Shown here: in pieces, positions 17,586 to 26,225 of the stretch | Position numbering within the stretch: the first letter of the stretch is position 1 | Layout of the letters: each line of letters opens with the position of its first letter | Origin: JACNKJ01 sp964344565 | GTDB taxonomy: Bacteria > Krumholzibacteriota > Krumholzibacteriia > JACNKJ01 | DNA: 64,000 nt | Assembly (NCBI GenBank): GCA_964344565.1 | Contig: CAYFNT010000009.1 | Coordinates: forward strand, 54,146 to 118,145 | Direction: 5' to 3' | Notes under the pieces: generated by a model | Databases searched by the model: none | What the model was told of the DNA's origin: nothing | The model's input: only the letters and a program-made list of their open reading frames with translations | Translations under genes and position numbers: made by a program

Positions 17586-20027
17586 ATGCGTCTAGCCATC
17601 GCCCTGTGTCTCATTCTGCCCACATTCGCCTACGCGGTCCTCACGCCCGCCACCCATCCTCTTTTCGACGGTGACGCGGTCCACGAGATCGAACTCACCT
17701 TCCATCAGCCCAACTGGTGGCAGCTGCTCGAAGACAATTTCGAAGGCGAGGATGATCCCGCCTACCTCGAGGCCGAGTTCGTCTGGGGCGCGGTGCATCT
17801 GGAGAGCATCGGCGTGCGTTTCAAGGGCAACAGCAGCTACATGGCCTATCCGGGCGAAAAGAAGTCCTTCAAGCTGGACATCGACGAGTACGTGGTGGGC
17901 CAGGAGATCGACGGCCTGGACAAGCTCAACCTGAACAACTGTTTCCTGGATCCGAGCTTCGTGCGCGAGAAGTGCGCCTATGAACTCGCCTGGGAGGCGG
18001 GCCTGCCCGCCGGCCGCACCAACTACGCGGCCCTGACCATCAACGGCGAGTACTGGGGTCTCTATCTCCTGGTGGAGCAGGTGGATCAGGAGTACATCGA
18101 GAGTCGCTTCGGCCCGGGCGAGAACGGCAACCTCTGGAAGGGCGAGCCCCACGGCAGCTTCGAGTACCTCGGCGCCTACGACTGGAACTACTACAACGAC
18201 TACGAGCTGAAGACCAACGAGGACGTGAACGACTGGTCGGCCCTCGTCGAATTCTGCGACAAGCTCAACAATACGCCCAGCTCCTCGCTTCCCGATAGCA
18301 TGCACCTGGTCTGCGACGTGAATTCGGCCATGGCCATGCTCGCCATCGACATCCTGACGGTGAACCTCGACAGCTATCCCGGCCGCTGCGTGAACTACTA
18401 CTTCTATCACCGCGAGCTGGACGATCGATTCGTGTTCCTCAAGTGGGATATGAACGAGGCCTGGGGCCTGTTCAACCAGTACGGCTACTCCCTGACGCAG
18501 CTCAAGAATCTGAGCATCCACTGGACCAATCCCCAGTGGGGGGAAGACCGTCCCCTCGCGGAAGAGCTTTGGGACGTCGCCCAGTACGACGAAATCTACA
18601 TGGGACACCTTCGCCGTCTGAACGAGGGAATCGGAAGTCCCGAGGTGCTCCTGCCGCGCATGGAAGAGTTGCGCGACCTGATCCGCAGCGACGTCTACTC
18701 CGACACGAAGAAGATGTTCAGCAACTCCGAGTTCGAATCGGCGATGACCACGAACATCTACGACGGGCCGCGTCTCATTCCGGGGCTCAACAGCTTCGTC
18801 ACCGACCGGCACAACTACGTGCAGGGTCAGGTGGGCAGCTGGTCGCCGGTCGAGGGCCTGGTCCTCAATGAACTCATGGCCAACAACAGCAACACGGTGG
18901 CCGACGAGTACGGCGACTTCGACGATTGGGTCGAGATCCTCAACGCGGGCAGCTCGCCCGTCTCACTGGACGGCTATGCCCTGGCCGATCTCAACGACGG
19001 CAGCGATCGATTCGAGTTTCCGGCCATCACCCTGGACCCGGGCGAGTACCTCATCGTCTGGTGCGACGGTGAGCCCCTGGAGGGCGACCTGCACGCGCCC
19101 TTCAAGCTGGACGGTGACGGCGAGGATGTCTACCTGCTCGACGGATACACCATCCAGGATCAGATCACCTTCCCGGCCCTGCCCCAGAACCTGAGCTACG
19201 GCCGCTGGCCCGATGCCGACGGCGACTGGGCAATGCTGAGCGCGGCGACTCCGGGAGCCCCCAACGAGAATCCCATCGAGCCCGAGACGGTGGTGCTGGT
19301 GCTCAACGAATTCCTGGCCGTGAACAACACGGGCATCGTCGACGAGATGGGCGAGTTCGAGGATTGGCTCGAGATCTACAATCCTGGGCCCGACGCGGTG
19401 CAGATGGGCGGCCTCTTCCTCAGCGACGACCTGGGCGCGTCCACCCAGTGGGCCTTCCCCGACACCATCCTCCAGCCCGGCGAGTTCATGCTCGTCTGGT
19501 GCGACAGCGACGAGAACGACGGTCCTCTGCACGCGAGTTTCAAGTTGAGCAGCAGCGGCGAGGAGATCGGCCTCTTCGGTCGACTGACGGCCGGCAACGA
19601 AATGATCGACGGCTACGTCTTCGGCGCTCAGTACGCGGACGTCAGCGAAGGTCGCGAGTTCGACGGCGCCGAGACCTGGGTCTACTTCACCGAACCCACG
19701 CCGGGGGCCAGCAACGGCGATCCCACCTCAGGACCGGAAGATCTGCCCACGCGCCTGGTCCTGCACTCGGCCTGGCCCAACCCCTTCAATCCGGTCACTC
19801 GGTTCAGCTTCGAATTGCCCTCCGACACGAGCCTGCGCCTGGATGTCTACGACGTGAGCGGACGTCTCGTGTCGAGCATCGCCGACGCGATGTACGAGGC
19901 GGGTCGATATGAGATGGATTGGCACGCCCGCGACGATTCGGGAAGGGAGCTATCCAGCGGCGTCTATCTGCTGCGCCTGAGCAGCGAGCTGGGTGTCCAG
20001 ACCCAGCGACTCGTGCTTTTGAGGTAG
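17586..20027 (+). CDS. Secreted CotH-kinase/lamin-tail-domain protein with sorting domain
   Basis: This 813-residue exported protein starts at 17586, which follows GGGAG and opens into a signal peptide (MRLAIALCLILPTFAYA). A longer frame from 17493 is rejected. Residues about 30-400 match the CotH family (RFKGNSSYM, KLNLNNCFLDPSFVREK, GLYLLVEQVD and FLKWDMNEAWG). Some members of this family are atypical protein kinases of spore-coat or surface proteins. Two lamin-tail domains follow from about residues 423 and 570 (each starting with VLNE and a DFDDW or EFEDW element), then a FlgD-like sorting domain from about 728. CotH plus lamin-tail architecture is common in large surface proteins of environmental bacteria. 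Kinase activity is not established for this architecture. Confidence 0.88.
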   Translation: MRLAIALCLILPTFAYAVLTPATHPLFDGDAVHEIELTFHQPNWWQLLEDNFEGEDDPAYLEAEFVWGAVHLESIGVRFKGNSSYMAYPGEKKSFKLDIDEYVVGQEIDGLDKLNLNNCFLDPSFVREKCAYELAWEAGLPAGRTNYAALTINGEYWGLYLLVEQVDQEYIESRFGPGENGNLWKGEPHGSFEYLGAYDWNYYNDYELKTNEDVNDWSALVEFCDKLNNTPSSSLPDSMHLVCDVNSAMAMLAIDILTVNLDSYPGRCVNYYFYHRELDDRFVFLKWDMNEAWGLFNQYGYSLTQLKNLSIHWTNPQWGEDRPLAEELWDVAQYDEIYMGHLRRLNEGIGSPEVLLPRMEELRDLIRSDVYSDTKKMFSNSEFESAMTTNIYDGPRLIPGLNSFVTDRHNYVQGQVGSWSPVEGLVLNELMANNSNTVADEYGDFDDWVEILNAGSSPVSLDGYALADLNDGSDRFEFPAITLDPGEYLIVWCDGEPLEGDLHAPFKLDGDGEDVYLLDGYTIQDQITFPALPQNLSYGRWPDADGDWAMLSAATPGAPNENPIEPETVVLVLNEFLAVNNTGIVDEMGEFEDWLEIYNPGPDAVQMGGLFLSDDLGASTQWAFPDTILQPGEFMLVWCDSDENDGPLHASFKLSSSGEEIGLFGRLTAGNEMIDGYVFGAQYADVSEGREFDGAETWVYFTEPTPGASNGDPTSGPEDLPTRLVLHSAWPNPFNPVTRFSFELPSDTSLRLDVYDVSGRLVSSIADAMYEAGRYEMDWHARDDSGRELSSGVYLLRLSSELGVQTQRLVLLR

Positions 20028-20075
20028 ATTCCGGAAGTGTTTTCCAGCAAAAACCCATGTAAGTGAGCCTGGTTC

Positions 20076-20104
20076 TTGATATGCCTAGGGTGCCAGCCTA
20101 GTAT
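20076..20104 (+). promoter_or_regulatory. Sigma-70-type promoter with internal dyad before the DUF3160 gene
   Basis: TTGATA (20076-20081) and TAGTAT (20099-20104) are separated by 17 bp. A dyad CTAGG-N7-CCTAG (20085-20089 and 20097-20101) occupies the spacer and overlaps the -10 box, a layout typical of a repressor operator. Confidence 0.6.
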
Positions 20105-20164
20105 TCAATATCACTATTCCAGATCGCACCTTTGCTTGCAGCCCCTGTCATGATCGAGGTCGCC

Positions 20165-23100
20165 ATGGGATGTTTTTCAGGCAAATGGTCCCGCATTCTC
20201 GTATTACTGGTCGCCTTCGGCCACGCATCCACCGTTTGGGCCCAGGACGTGCTCTCCGATTCCGAACGTAAAGCTGTTTTCTCCGAGGCCGTGGAGCGTG
20301 CCAAGGAATTTGAATCCGTGGACGAGTTCATTCAAGCATTCCATGGCGAGGAGCTTCGCTGGGCCCGCATTGCGATGAGTAGTCAGTTCCTTGGGCGACT
20401 GGAAAGATCCGAGATCCAATTGAGCCTGGAGGAGGCCGAAAATCTCTCGATGTTTCTGGTGGAGAGATTTGATTCGGGTGATGTCAGCTCTTCGGGGCGT
20501 GAGTTCATGGCCAAGAACCCCCATCCCATCGTGGCGGACCCGGTATTCGAGATGATCGACAATTGGGAAGGTGAGGGGCTGCATCCAGGTGCCCGGATCT
20601 TGGCCGCTCTGCGCGACTCGAGAGTTTTACCATCTTTGGAACAGGCACTGCGATCCGGGAACACCCATGAAATCTCAGAAGCCGTGGGCCTCATGGAGCA
20701 ATTGGGCGACGCGCTCGCCTTACCCACCTTGCGTGGACTTTTAGAGAGTGATGATCTTCATAACCGTCTAGCGAATGCAGCCGAAGAGCAATTGCGCCAA
20801 AGGCTTGCTGGAGTGGATCGTGAAGGGGCGAACAGGCAAGCAGCCGCTGAATTGGGGAAACTGAAGCCAAAGATTTCGAGGGCCATCCGGAACATACAGC
20901 TTCTGAACGAGCACGGGATACTCTGCCCCTTCGACCTCGAGGAAGATTTTCTCGATGCAGTCGTCGAGAATGGATTTGCTTGTCATCCTCGGCAGGAGAA
21001 CGAGATCTTCGAATTTGTCACTGAAGAGTATCCCTTCATCAGCAGCGATCTCATCTTCCACACATTCATGATTATGCAGAGGGCGGCACTCGACGAATTG
21101 GAGCGGTTTGCCGTACGGCGGGAGCTGTGGTTCTACAGCAACGGAATGATGGCCGCGAGTCTGGCCCAGTCCAGGAAAACCGAAGTCGAGGAGCTTGCCG
21201 AGAGCGCCATGCACAACGCGGCTTTCTTCGCCGTGGCGATTCGGCTCCTCGACGCAGAGGCCGACATTGGCGCTCTGCCAGAGAAGTATCGAGATGCGGT
21301 TGAGGCGGAGACCTTGCGTATAGAATTGGCGACGCACGTCGCGCCAAGCTCCATCCTCGGCTATCCGGAGGACTATACCGAATACCGGCCCCGGGGTCGG
21401 CAGGAGCTTCCGGAGCAGGCCGGAACCTTCAGGGCGATCAGCTGGATGGGCCGCGCCTGCTGGCCTGCGGATTCGGTATCCGAAACTCGGCGGGCCCTGC
21501 TGCTGCTGCTCGCACAGGAATCAAGTCCGCACCTGGAGGACAGCTGGAGGAAGCTGGACCAAATCCTCACGTTTGTAGCCGGAGAGCGAGAGGATCCGTC
21601 CTTCCCTGAGTACAGCGAAATCATGAACGTCGTCGTGGCTGATTCTGGTGTCGATGGTCCTCTGGCTCTAGTGCGCTCATCTGATACCATGGAGAGCTTC
21701 ATGATACAGGTCGCAGCTCTGCCGCGACCCGAGATCAACACCCACTTCATCGACACTCCAGGCCGCGAAATCTGGCAAGAGAGATTCCACGGTTTCCGTA
21801 TCCTCGGCCAACGGAGCACGCGAGACGGTCGTCTCCTACAATCATTGATCGATGAGGGCCATTGGCCACCCTCTGGCGTCGACGTAATCGCCGGCCTGCT
21901 CGGGAGTCGTAGAGCAGTGGAGCTTTCATCAATGGTCGAGGCTGTCGACTCGCCGGTATGGGACCGCCAGCCCACAAACCTAGTCGAAGCAGCCCTCTGG
22001 TGCCTGGAGCCGTTGTTCCAATCCGATGCTAGTGCCGTCGAAGTATTTCAAGGTGTGGCCTGGGAGGAGAAGCAGATCAACATGGCGATGGGGGGATGGG
22101 TCGAGGCTCGTCACGCTGCTGCGCCTTACTTGAAATCCGCTCACACATACTCTGGATGCTCGGGAATGGTCGATGATTTCCATGGATATGTAGAACCCTA
22201 CCCGTTGTTCTATCGACGCCTTGCCGAGTTGACCGGCTATCTGAATCACATGTTGATCGAGACGGGAGTCTTCGATGCGGTCAGAGCCGAAGTGGATTCC
22301 ATCAACACAGCGTTGGATGAGAAATATGGCTCCTCTGACAAACATACGCGAACAGGCCGCAACAATCGAAATCGCCCTAAGGGTGAACCTAGTAGTGTTC
22401 TCTACGAGAGTGAATTGAATGCGGAGCGACTGTCATCTGGGCAACTCACCGAGTTTATCGAAATACTCCACGATCTTTCGAATCTCGCGGAAAAGGAGCT
22501 GAAAGGGGAGGACCAGACGATCAATGACGGTCTCTTCCTGAAAGGTCTCGGTACACGACTTCGGAACCTTAGCTTCAACTATTCAAGCATGCATGTGGCC
22601 GAAGAACCGATGTCGAGAATCATCGATGTAGCCACGGACTACGCCCTGGGACAGTCTCTGAAGGTGGGTGTCGGACGTCCACTAGGCCTGTATGTGGCCA
22701 TTCCACGTGATGGCCGACTCTTCATCTGTCGAGGCGGCCTCTACAGCTACTACGAATTCCTCCGACCCATCGTCGGCCGTCTGGACGACGCCACCTGGTC
22801 CGTGGCGACCGATCGCCTAAGAGCCGCAGGGCACCTCCCCTTCCTCCTGGCTTCCAAAACATACTGTCTCGATGATTCAGCTTTTTCAGAGGTCCTTTCG
22901 GAGCTGGAGCTGCAGCACGAGGCAAAAAGCCCACAGATGAGCGGCAAAAGGCCCTGGCGTTTTGGGAACCGCTGGGTGGGCCCTTGGACGATCCTCTTGG
23001 CTGATGTTGAAGGCCACCACATCGATAGATTGCTTGATCTGGCTGACAATCGATCTATCCATGGCAATGCCTCGATATTTGCCCTGGATCGACTTGTCGA

Positions 23101-23392
23101 TTTCAAGGACCAGGCTCGCGTTAGAGAATACTTCCGTTCGCAGGTCGAGCAGTATCTGGGTCAGGGGGAGCGCTTCAAGGTGAATCGGGATGTCTACGGC
23201 AGGATCTATTTCGCAATCACAGCTCTGGGCGGAAGCGAATTGAGTGAAGATCGAGAGCTTCTTGCGGCATTGCGTGAGGTCCTGACCCGACCACATGAGT
23301 ACAAACACATACGCGAGAGGGATGAGGCGCTAGTACGGATGATCGACTACGAACAGTTGGCCTCTCACCCGGACCCAAGGCAATTGCATTGA
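20165..23392 (+). CDS. DUF3160-family exported protein with HEAT-like N-terminal part
   Basis: The protein has about 1075 residues. An ATG at 20165 opens into a signal peptide (ILVLLVAFGHASTVWAQ). In-frame starts at 20150 and 20132 are possible. The N-terminal 230 residues look helical and HEAT-like (LGDALALPTLRGLLES). The rest matches DUF3160 in three places: YPFISSDLIFHTFMIM near residue 300, GGWVEARHAAAPYLK with GYVEPYPLFYRRLAEL near 640-690, and VGVGRPLGLYVAIP with LFICRGGLYSYYEF near 840-880. Its codons are clearly less GC-rich than neighbouring genes. It stands alone behind its own promoter, 31 bp before the kinase gene. The family's function is unknown. The domain call is from remembered motifs and is good but not certain. 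Confidence 0.7.
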   Translation: MGCFSGKWSRILVLLVAFGHASTVWAQDVLSDSERKAVFSEAVERAKEFESVDEFIQAFHGEELRWARIAMSSQFLGRLERSEIQLSLEEAENLSMFLVERFDSGDVSSSGREFMAKNPHPIVADPVFEMIDNWEGEGLHPGARILAALRDSRVLPSLEQALRSGNTHEISEAVGLMEQLGDALALPTLRGLLESDDLHNRLANAAEEQLRQRLAGVDREGANRQAAAELGKLKPKISRAIRNIQLLNEHGILCPFDLEEDFLDAVVENGFACHPRQENEIFEFVTEEYPFISSDLIFHTFMIMQRAALDELERFAVRRELWFYSNGMMAASLAQSRKTEVEELAESAMHNAAFFAVAIRLLDAEADIGALPEKYRDAVEAETLRIELATHVAPSSILGYPEDYTEYRPRGRQELPEQAGTFRAISWMGRACWPADSVSETRRALLLLLAQESSPHLEDSWRKLDQILTFVAGEREDPSFPEYSEIMNVVVADSGVDGPLALVRSSDTMESFMIQVAALPRPEINTHFIDTPGREIWQERFHGFRILGQRSTRDGRLLQSLIDEGHWPPSGVDVIAGLLGSRRAVELSSMVEAVDSPVWDRQPTNLVEAALWCLEPLFQSDASAVEVFQGVAWEEKQINMAMGGWVEARHAAAPYLKSAHTYSGCSGMVDDFHGYVEPYPLFYRRLAELTGYLNHMLIETGVFDAVRAEVDSINTALDEKYGSSDKHTRTGRNNRNRPKGEPSSVLYESELNAERLSSGQLTEFIEILHDLSNLAEKELKGEDQTINDGLFLKGLGTRLRNLSFNYSSMHVAEEPMSRIIDVATDYALGQSLKVGVGRPLGLYVAIPRDGRLFICRGGLYSYYEFLRPIVGRLDDATWSVATDRLRAAGHLPFLLASKTYCLDDSAFSEVLSELELQHEAKSPQMSGKRPWRFGNRWVGPWTILLADVEGHHIDRLLDLADNRSIHGNASIFALDRLVDFKDQARVREYFRSQVEQYLGQGERFKVNRDVYGRIYFAITALGGSELSEDRELLAALREVLTRPHEYKHIRERDEALVRMIDYEQLASHPDPRQLH

Positions 23393-23423
23393 CGGCATCG
23401 GATCGCTGACGGAAACTGCCTCC

Positions 23424-24680
23424 ATGCGCTCTCCTGGAATCGATAGGGTCACGAGGCTCGTCACCCTCTTTACCGTGATTCTCGTCGCCGGCCTCCTGGC
23501 CGGCGGCTGGATCTTCCACGCCCGCATGAGCGAGGCCTTCGAGACCGCGCGGCGTCATGCGCTCCGCGAGCAGGGAATCCTCGCGCGCGCAGCGCTTCAG
23601 AGGGATCTGCTGGATCCCGAACTGCTCGATGAGCTCGCCTACGCCTCGGGTCTGGATCGCATGGAGATCCTGGAGATCCGGGGACCGAGGCTCGCGGCTC
23701 GCGGCTCCTCCATTCCCCCCGCGGTGGCCATCCCCGAAACGGAACTGTCCCTCGGACTCGAATTCGAGGCCGAGCCCCAGCGCGACGGCGAGGAGCTCTT
23801 CCTCACGCTCTACCTGCCGCTGGAAGACGAGCTCGGCGAGGTGAGCGCCTACCTGCTTCTGGAATCGGGAGCCCGGCTTTCGGATCAAATCATCCGACTG
23901 CGCGAGGGGCTGTGGATCGCCACCGGCGCCGGCGTGCTCTTCGTGAGCTTCGTACTCGCTTCCATGGCGCTCATCCTGCGCCAGGCCCGTCGCCGGCAGC
24001 GTGAGCTGGATCGCGCCGAGCACCTGGCCGAGGTAGGCACCCTGGCCGCGGGGCTCGCTCACGAGATCCGCAATCCTCTGGCCATCATCCTGGCTCACGC
24101 CGAGCTGCTCGGCCTGGAGGCCAAGGGCAAGGAAGCCGAGCGGGCCGAGGAGATCCTGGAAGAGACCGAACGCCTGCGGCGCTTGCTCGACGATTTCCTG
24201 CACTACGCCAGGCCCATGGAGCTGCGTCTCGCCGAAACCGACCTCGGCGAACTCTGGACTCGCTGCATCGATGAGGCCGAGCTTCTCTACCCCGCCGCAA
24301 AGTTCAAGCTCGAGGCCCGCGGCTCGAGGCTCGTAGCCCATTGCGATGCCGATCGCATGCGCCAGATCGCCTTGAACCTTCTCGCCAATGCCGCGGCCCA
24401 CAGTGGAGAGGACGGCAGGGTCGAGGTGGGGATCGAGGTCGAAGGAAGGAATCTCATGGTTCGCGTCGCCGATTCCGGTTCGGGCGTCGACGAGGATCTA
24501 CGAACCAGACTCTTCGAACCCTTCGTCTCCGGCCGCGACGGTGGCACCGGACTGGGTCTGGCCCTGTCCAGATCCCTGGCCCGGGCACACGGCGGCGAGC
24601 TCCGACTCGCATCCACAGGAAGCGAAGGCAGCGTCTTCGAACTGACCATACCCATCGCTACGAAAGGAACTCCTTCATGA
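23424..24680 (+). CDS. Membrane-bound sensor histidine kinase
   Basis: This 418-residue protein has two membrane helices (about residues 11-31 and 168-190) flanking a periplasmic sensor region of about 130 residues. Behind them is a short linker without an obvious PAS domain. The HisKA box (GLAHEIRNPL) has the phosphoacceptor His213. The catalytic domain shows the N box (NLLANAAAHS), the G1 box (DSGSGVD) and the G2 box (GGTGLGLAL). It overlaps the next gene by 4 bp (ATGA), so kinase and response regulator are translationally coupled partners. The signal sensed is unknown. The output is presumably the co-encoded AAA+ regulator. Confidence 0.92.
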   Translation: MRSPGIDRVTRLVTLFTVILVAGLLAGGWIFHARMSEAFETARRHALREQGILARAALQRDLLDPELLDELAYASGLDRMEILEIRGPRLAARGSSIPPAVAIPETELSLGLEFEAEPQRDGEELFLTLYLPLEDELGEVSAYLLLESGARLSDQIIRLREGLWIATGAGVLFVSFVLASMALILRQARRRQRELDRAEHLAEVGTLAAGLAHEIRNPLAIILAHAELLGLEAKGKEAERAEEILEETERLRRLLDDFLHYARPMELRLAETDLGELWTRCIDEAELLYPAAKFKLEARGSRLVAHCDADRMRQIALNLLANAAAHSGEDGRVEVGIEVEGRNLMVRVADSGSGVDEDLRTRLFEPFVSGRDGGTGLGLALSRSLARAHGGELRLASTGSEGSVFELTIPIATKGTPS

Positions 24681-26050
24681 AGCGGATCCTCATCGCCGAC
24701 GACGAAGCGCGTATGCTCAGGCTTCTCGAGGAGGCCCTTCAGGGTAAGGGGCGAAAGATCCTCGCCGCGGACTCCGCCGAATCCGCCTGGAACCTTTTCG
24801 AGAAGGAAGGCGCCGACCTGGTCATCACCGACCTGCGCATGGAAAGCGAAGAGGCCGGGCTCGAACTCCTGGAGCGGGTGCACAAGGCGAGCCCCCAGAC
24901 CCCTTCGATCCTGATGACGGCCTTCGCCAGCATCGAGGCCGGCGTGCGCGCCCTCGACTTAGGAGCCGTGGAGTACCTGACCAAGCCGGTGCGCGTGACG
25001 TCCCTGGCCGAGAAGGTGCGCTCAATCCTCGCCGCGGGCGAGAGCGAGGCCGCCCCCGCGGCCGACGATTCGGCCTTCACCTTCGACGACATGATCGTGG
25101 GTCGGCACCCCGGCATGCGCCGTATCTACGAGATGCTCCCCCGCGTCGTCGCAAGCGATTCCACGGTGCTCGTGCTCGGCGAGAGCGGCACCGGCAAGGA
25201 GGTCATCGCGAGGGCGGTGCACGAGCACGGCCGGCGCAAGAAGGGTCCCTTCGTGCAGGTGAACTGCGCCGCCCTGTTGGACAGCCTGTTGGAGGCGGAA
25301 CTCTTCGGCGTGGTCAAGGGAGCGGCCACGGACGTGAGCGAACGTCCCGGCAAGTTCGAACTGGCCAGCGGCGGCACCCTGCTTCTCGACGAGATCGGCG
25401 ACATGGCTCCGAACACCCAGGCCAAGGTGCTGCGCGTGATCCAGGAACGTAAACTCACTCGCGTGGGGGGCAGCAAGACCATTCCCGTGGACGTGCGCAT
25501 CGTGGCCGCCACCCATCGCGATCTGGAAGCCATGGTGTCGCAGAACGCCTTCCGTCAGGATCTCTTCTATCGCCTCAATGTGATCCGGCTCGAACTGCCG
25601 CCCCTGCGCGAACGTCTCGGCGACCTGGAACTCTACACCACCTTCTTCCTGAGGCGGCTTTCGGAACGTACGGGTCGTCCGGTCACGAACCTGACTCCCG
25701 CGGCCGTGAAGAGGCTGCAGTCCCACCCCTGGCCGGGCAATGTGCGCGAACTGGAGAACGTGCTCGAGCGGGCCATGGTGCTGTCCACCGGATCGGTTCT
25801 CGACGTCGATGACCTGCCCGAGTTCGGTCAGGCCAGACGGAGCGAGAGCGGCATCGGATTTCGCCTTCCCGAGGAGGGCATATCGCTGGAGGAACTGGAG
25901 AAGGACCTCATCGGTCAGGCCATGGAGAGGAGCGACGGCAACAAGAGCGCCGCGGCCAGACTGCTGGGCCTCACCCGACGAACCCTGGGATATCGACTCG
26001 AGAAACACGGCCTGGGCAGCGGCGAGGACGAGGCCGATGAAGAACCTTGA
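24677..26050 (+). CDS. NtrC-like AAA+ response regulator with altered GAFTGA loop
   Basis: This 457-residue protein has a receiver domain with acidic pocket Asp8/Asp9 and phosphoacceptor Asp52 (VITDLRM). An AAA+ domain follows with Walker A GESGTGKE (about residue 168) and Walker B LLLDEIGD, then a Fis-type HTH (NKSAAARLLGLTRRTLGYRL). It is translationally coupled to the kinase gene. The start at 24677 is preferred because it opens on the receiver domain, whereas the open frame extends upstream inside the kinase gene. The key oddity is the L1 loop: residues 215-220 read GAATDV where sigma-54 activators have GAFTGA. The Phe-Thr-Gly core needed for sigma-54 contact is lost. It may therefore act as a sigma-54-independent regulator or an unusual activator. 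It is the nearest regulator to the sigma-54-type promoter at 26174. Confidence 0.9.
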   Translation: MKRILIADDEARMLRLLEEALQGKGRKILAADSAESAWNLFEKEGADLVITDLRMESEEAGLELLERVHKASPQTPSILMTAFASIEAGVRALDLGAVEYLTKPVRVTSLAEKVRSILAAGESEAAPAADDSAFTFDDMIVGRHPGMRRIYEMLPRVVASDSTVLVLGESGTGKEVIARAVHEHGRRKKGPFVQVNCAALLDSLLEAELFGVVKGAATDVSERPGKFELASGGTLLLDEIGDMAPNTQAKVLRVIQERKLTRVGGSKTIPVDVRIVAATHRDLEAMVSQNAFRQDLFYRLNVIRLELPPLRERLGDLELYTTFFLRRLSERTGRPVTNLTPAAVKRLQSHPWPGNVRELENVLERAMVLSTGSVLDVDDLPEFGQARRSESGIGFRLPEEGISLEELEKDLIGQAMERSDGNKSAAARLLGLTRRTLGYRLEKHGLGSGEDEADEEP

Positions 26051-26081
26051 GGGACGCCGCCGTACCAAATGGGAAGGCGGG

Positions 26082-26104
26082 AGCTTTCCCCCGGCCGGAA
26101 AGCT
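26082..26104 (+). promoter_or_regulatory. Perfect dyad, candidate enhancer for the sigma-54-type promoter
   Basis: AGCTTTCC-N7-GGAAAGCT is a perfect 8-bp inverted repeat centred near 26093. That is about 107 bp upstream of the predicted start at 26200, the usual distance of an NtrC-type enhancer. It lacks a T run, which argues against a terminator. A second, smaller dyad, ACGTTT-N12-AAACGT, lies at 26114-26137. Confidence 0.4.
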
Positions 26105-26173
26105 GAGAGGTGAACGTTTCTAAAGGCTTGAAAACGTGGCCTTTGTGATTCTCCTCCCCCGACTGGAATAGAC

Positions 26174-26189
26174 TGGTATTTCCCTTGCA
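26174..26189 (+). promoter_or_regulatory. Sigma-54-type (-24/-12) promoter
   Basis: TGGTAT-N5-TTGCA keeps the GG and GC dinucleotides exactly 10 bp apart and matches 9 of the 11 most conserved positions of the TGGCAC-N5-TTGCW consensus. The predicted start near 26200 leaves a 26-nt leader before the ATG at 26226. Confidence 0.6.
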
Positions 26190-26225
26190 GATTCCAGGGC
26201 GATTCGGCAGAAATCGAGTGAGACC

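Noticed and set aside
20070..20086. A GG-N10-GC arrangement that could be read as a sigma-54 promoter before the DUF3160 gene
   Set aside because: Only the dinucleotide spacing fits. The flanking consensus bases are poor, and a better sigma-70-type promoter (TTGATA-17-TAGTAT) overlaps it.
24341..24676. Upstream in-frame extension of the response regulator inside the kinase gene
   Set aside because: The extension is an Arg-rich shifted frame of the kinase catalytic domain. The receiver domain starts exactly at the ATG overlapping the kinase stop.
26122..26144. AAAGGC/GCCTTT repeat between the response regulator and helical protein genes as a terminator
   Set aside because: The stem is only 6 bp with an 11-nt loop and no T run, and it competes with another small dyad. 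It was not listed as a terminator.
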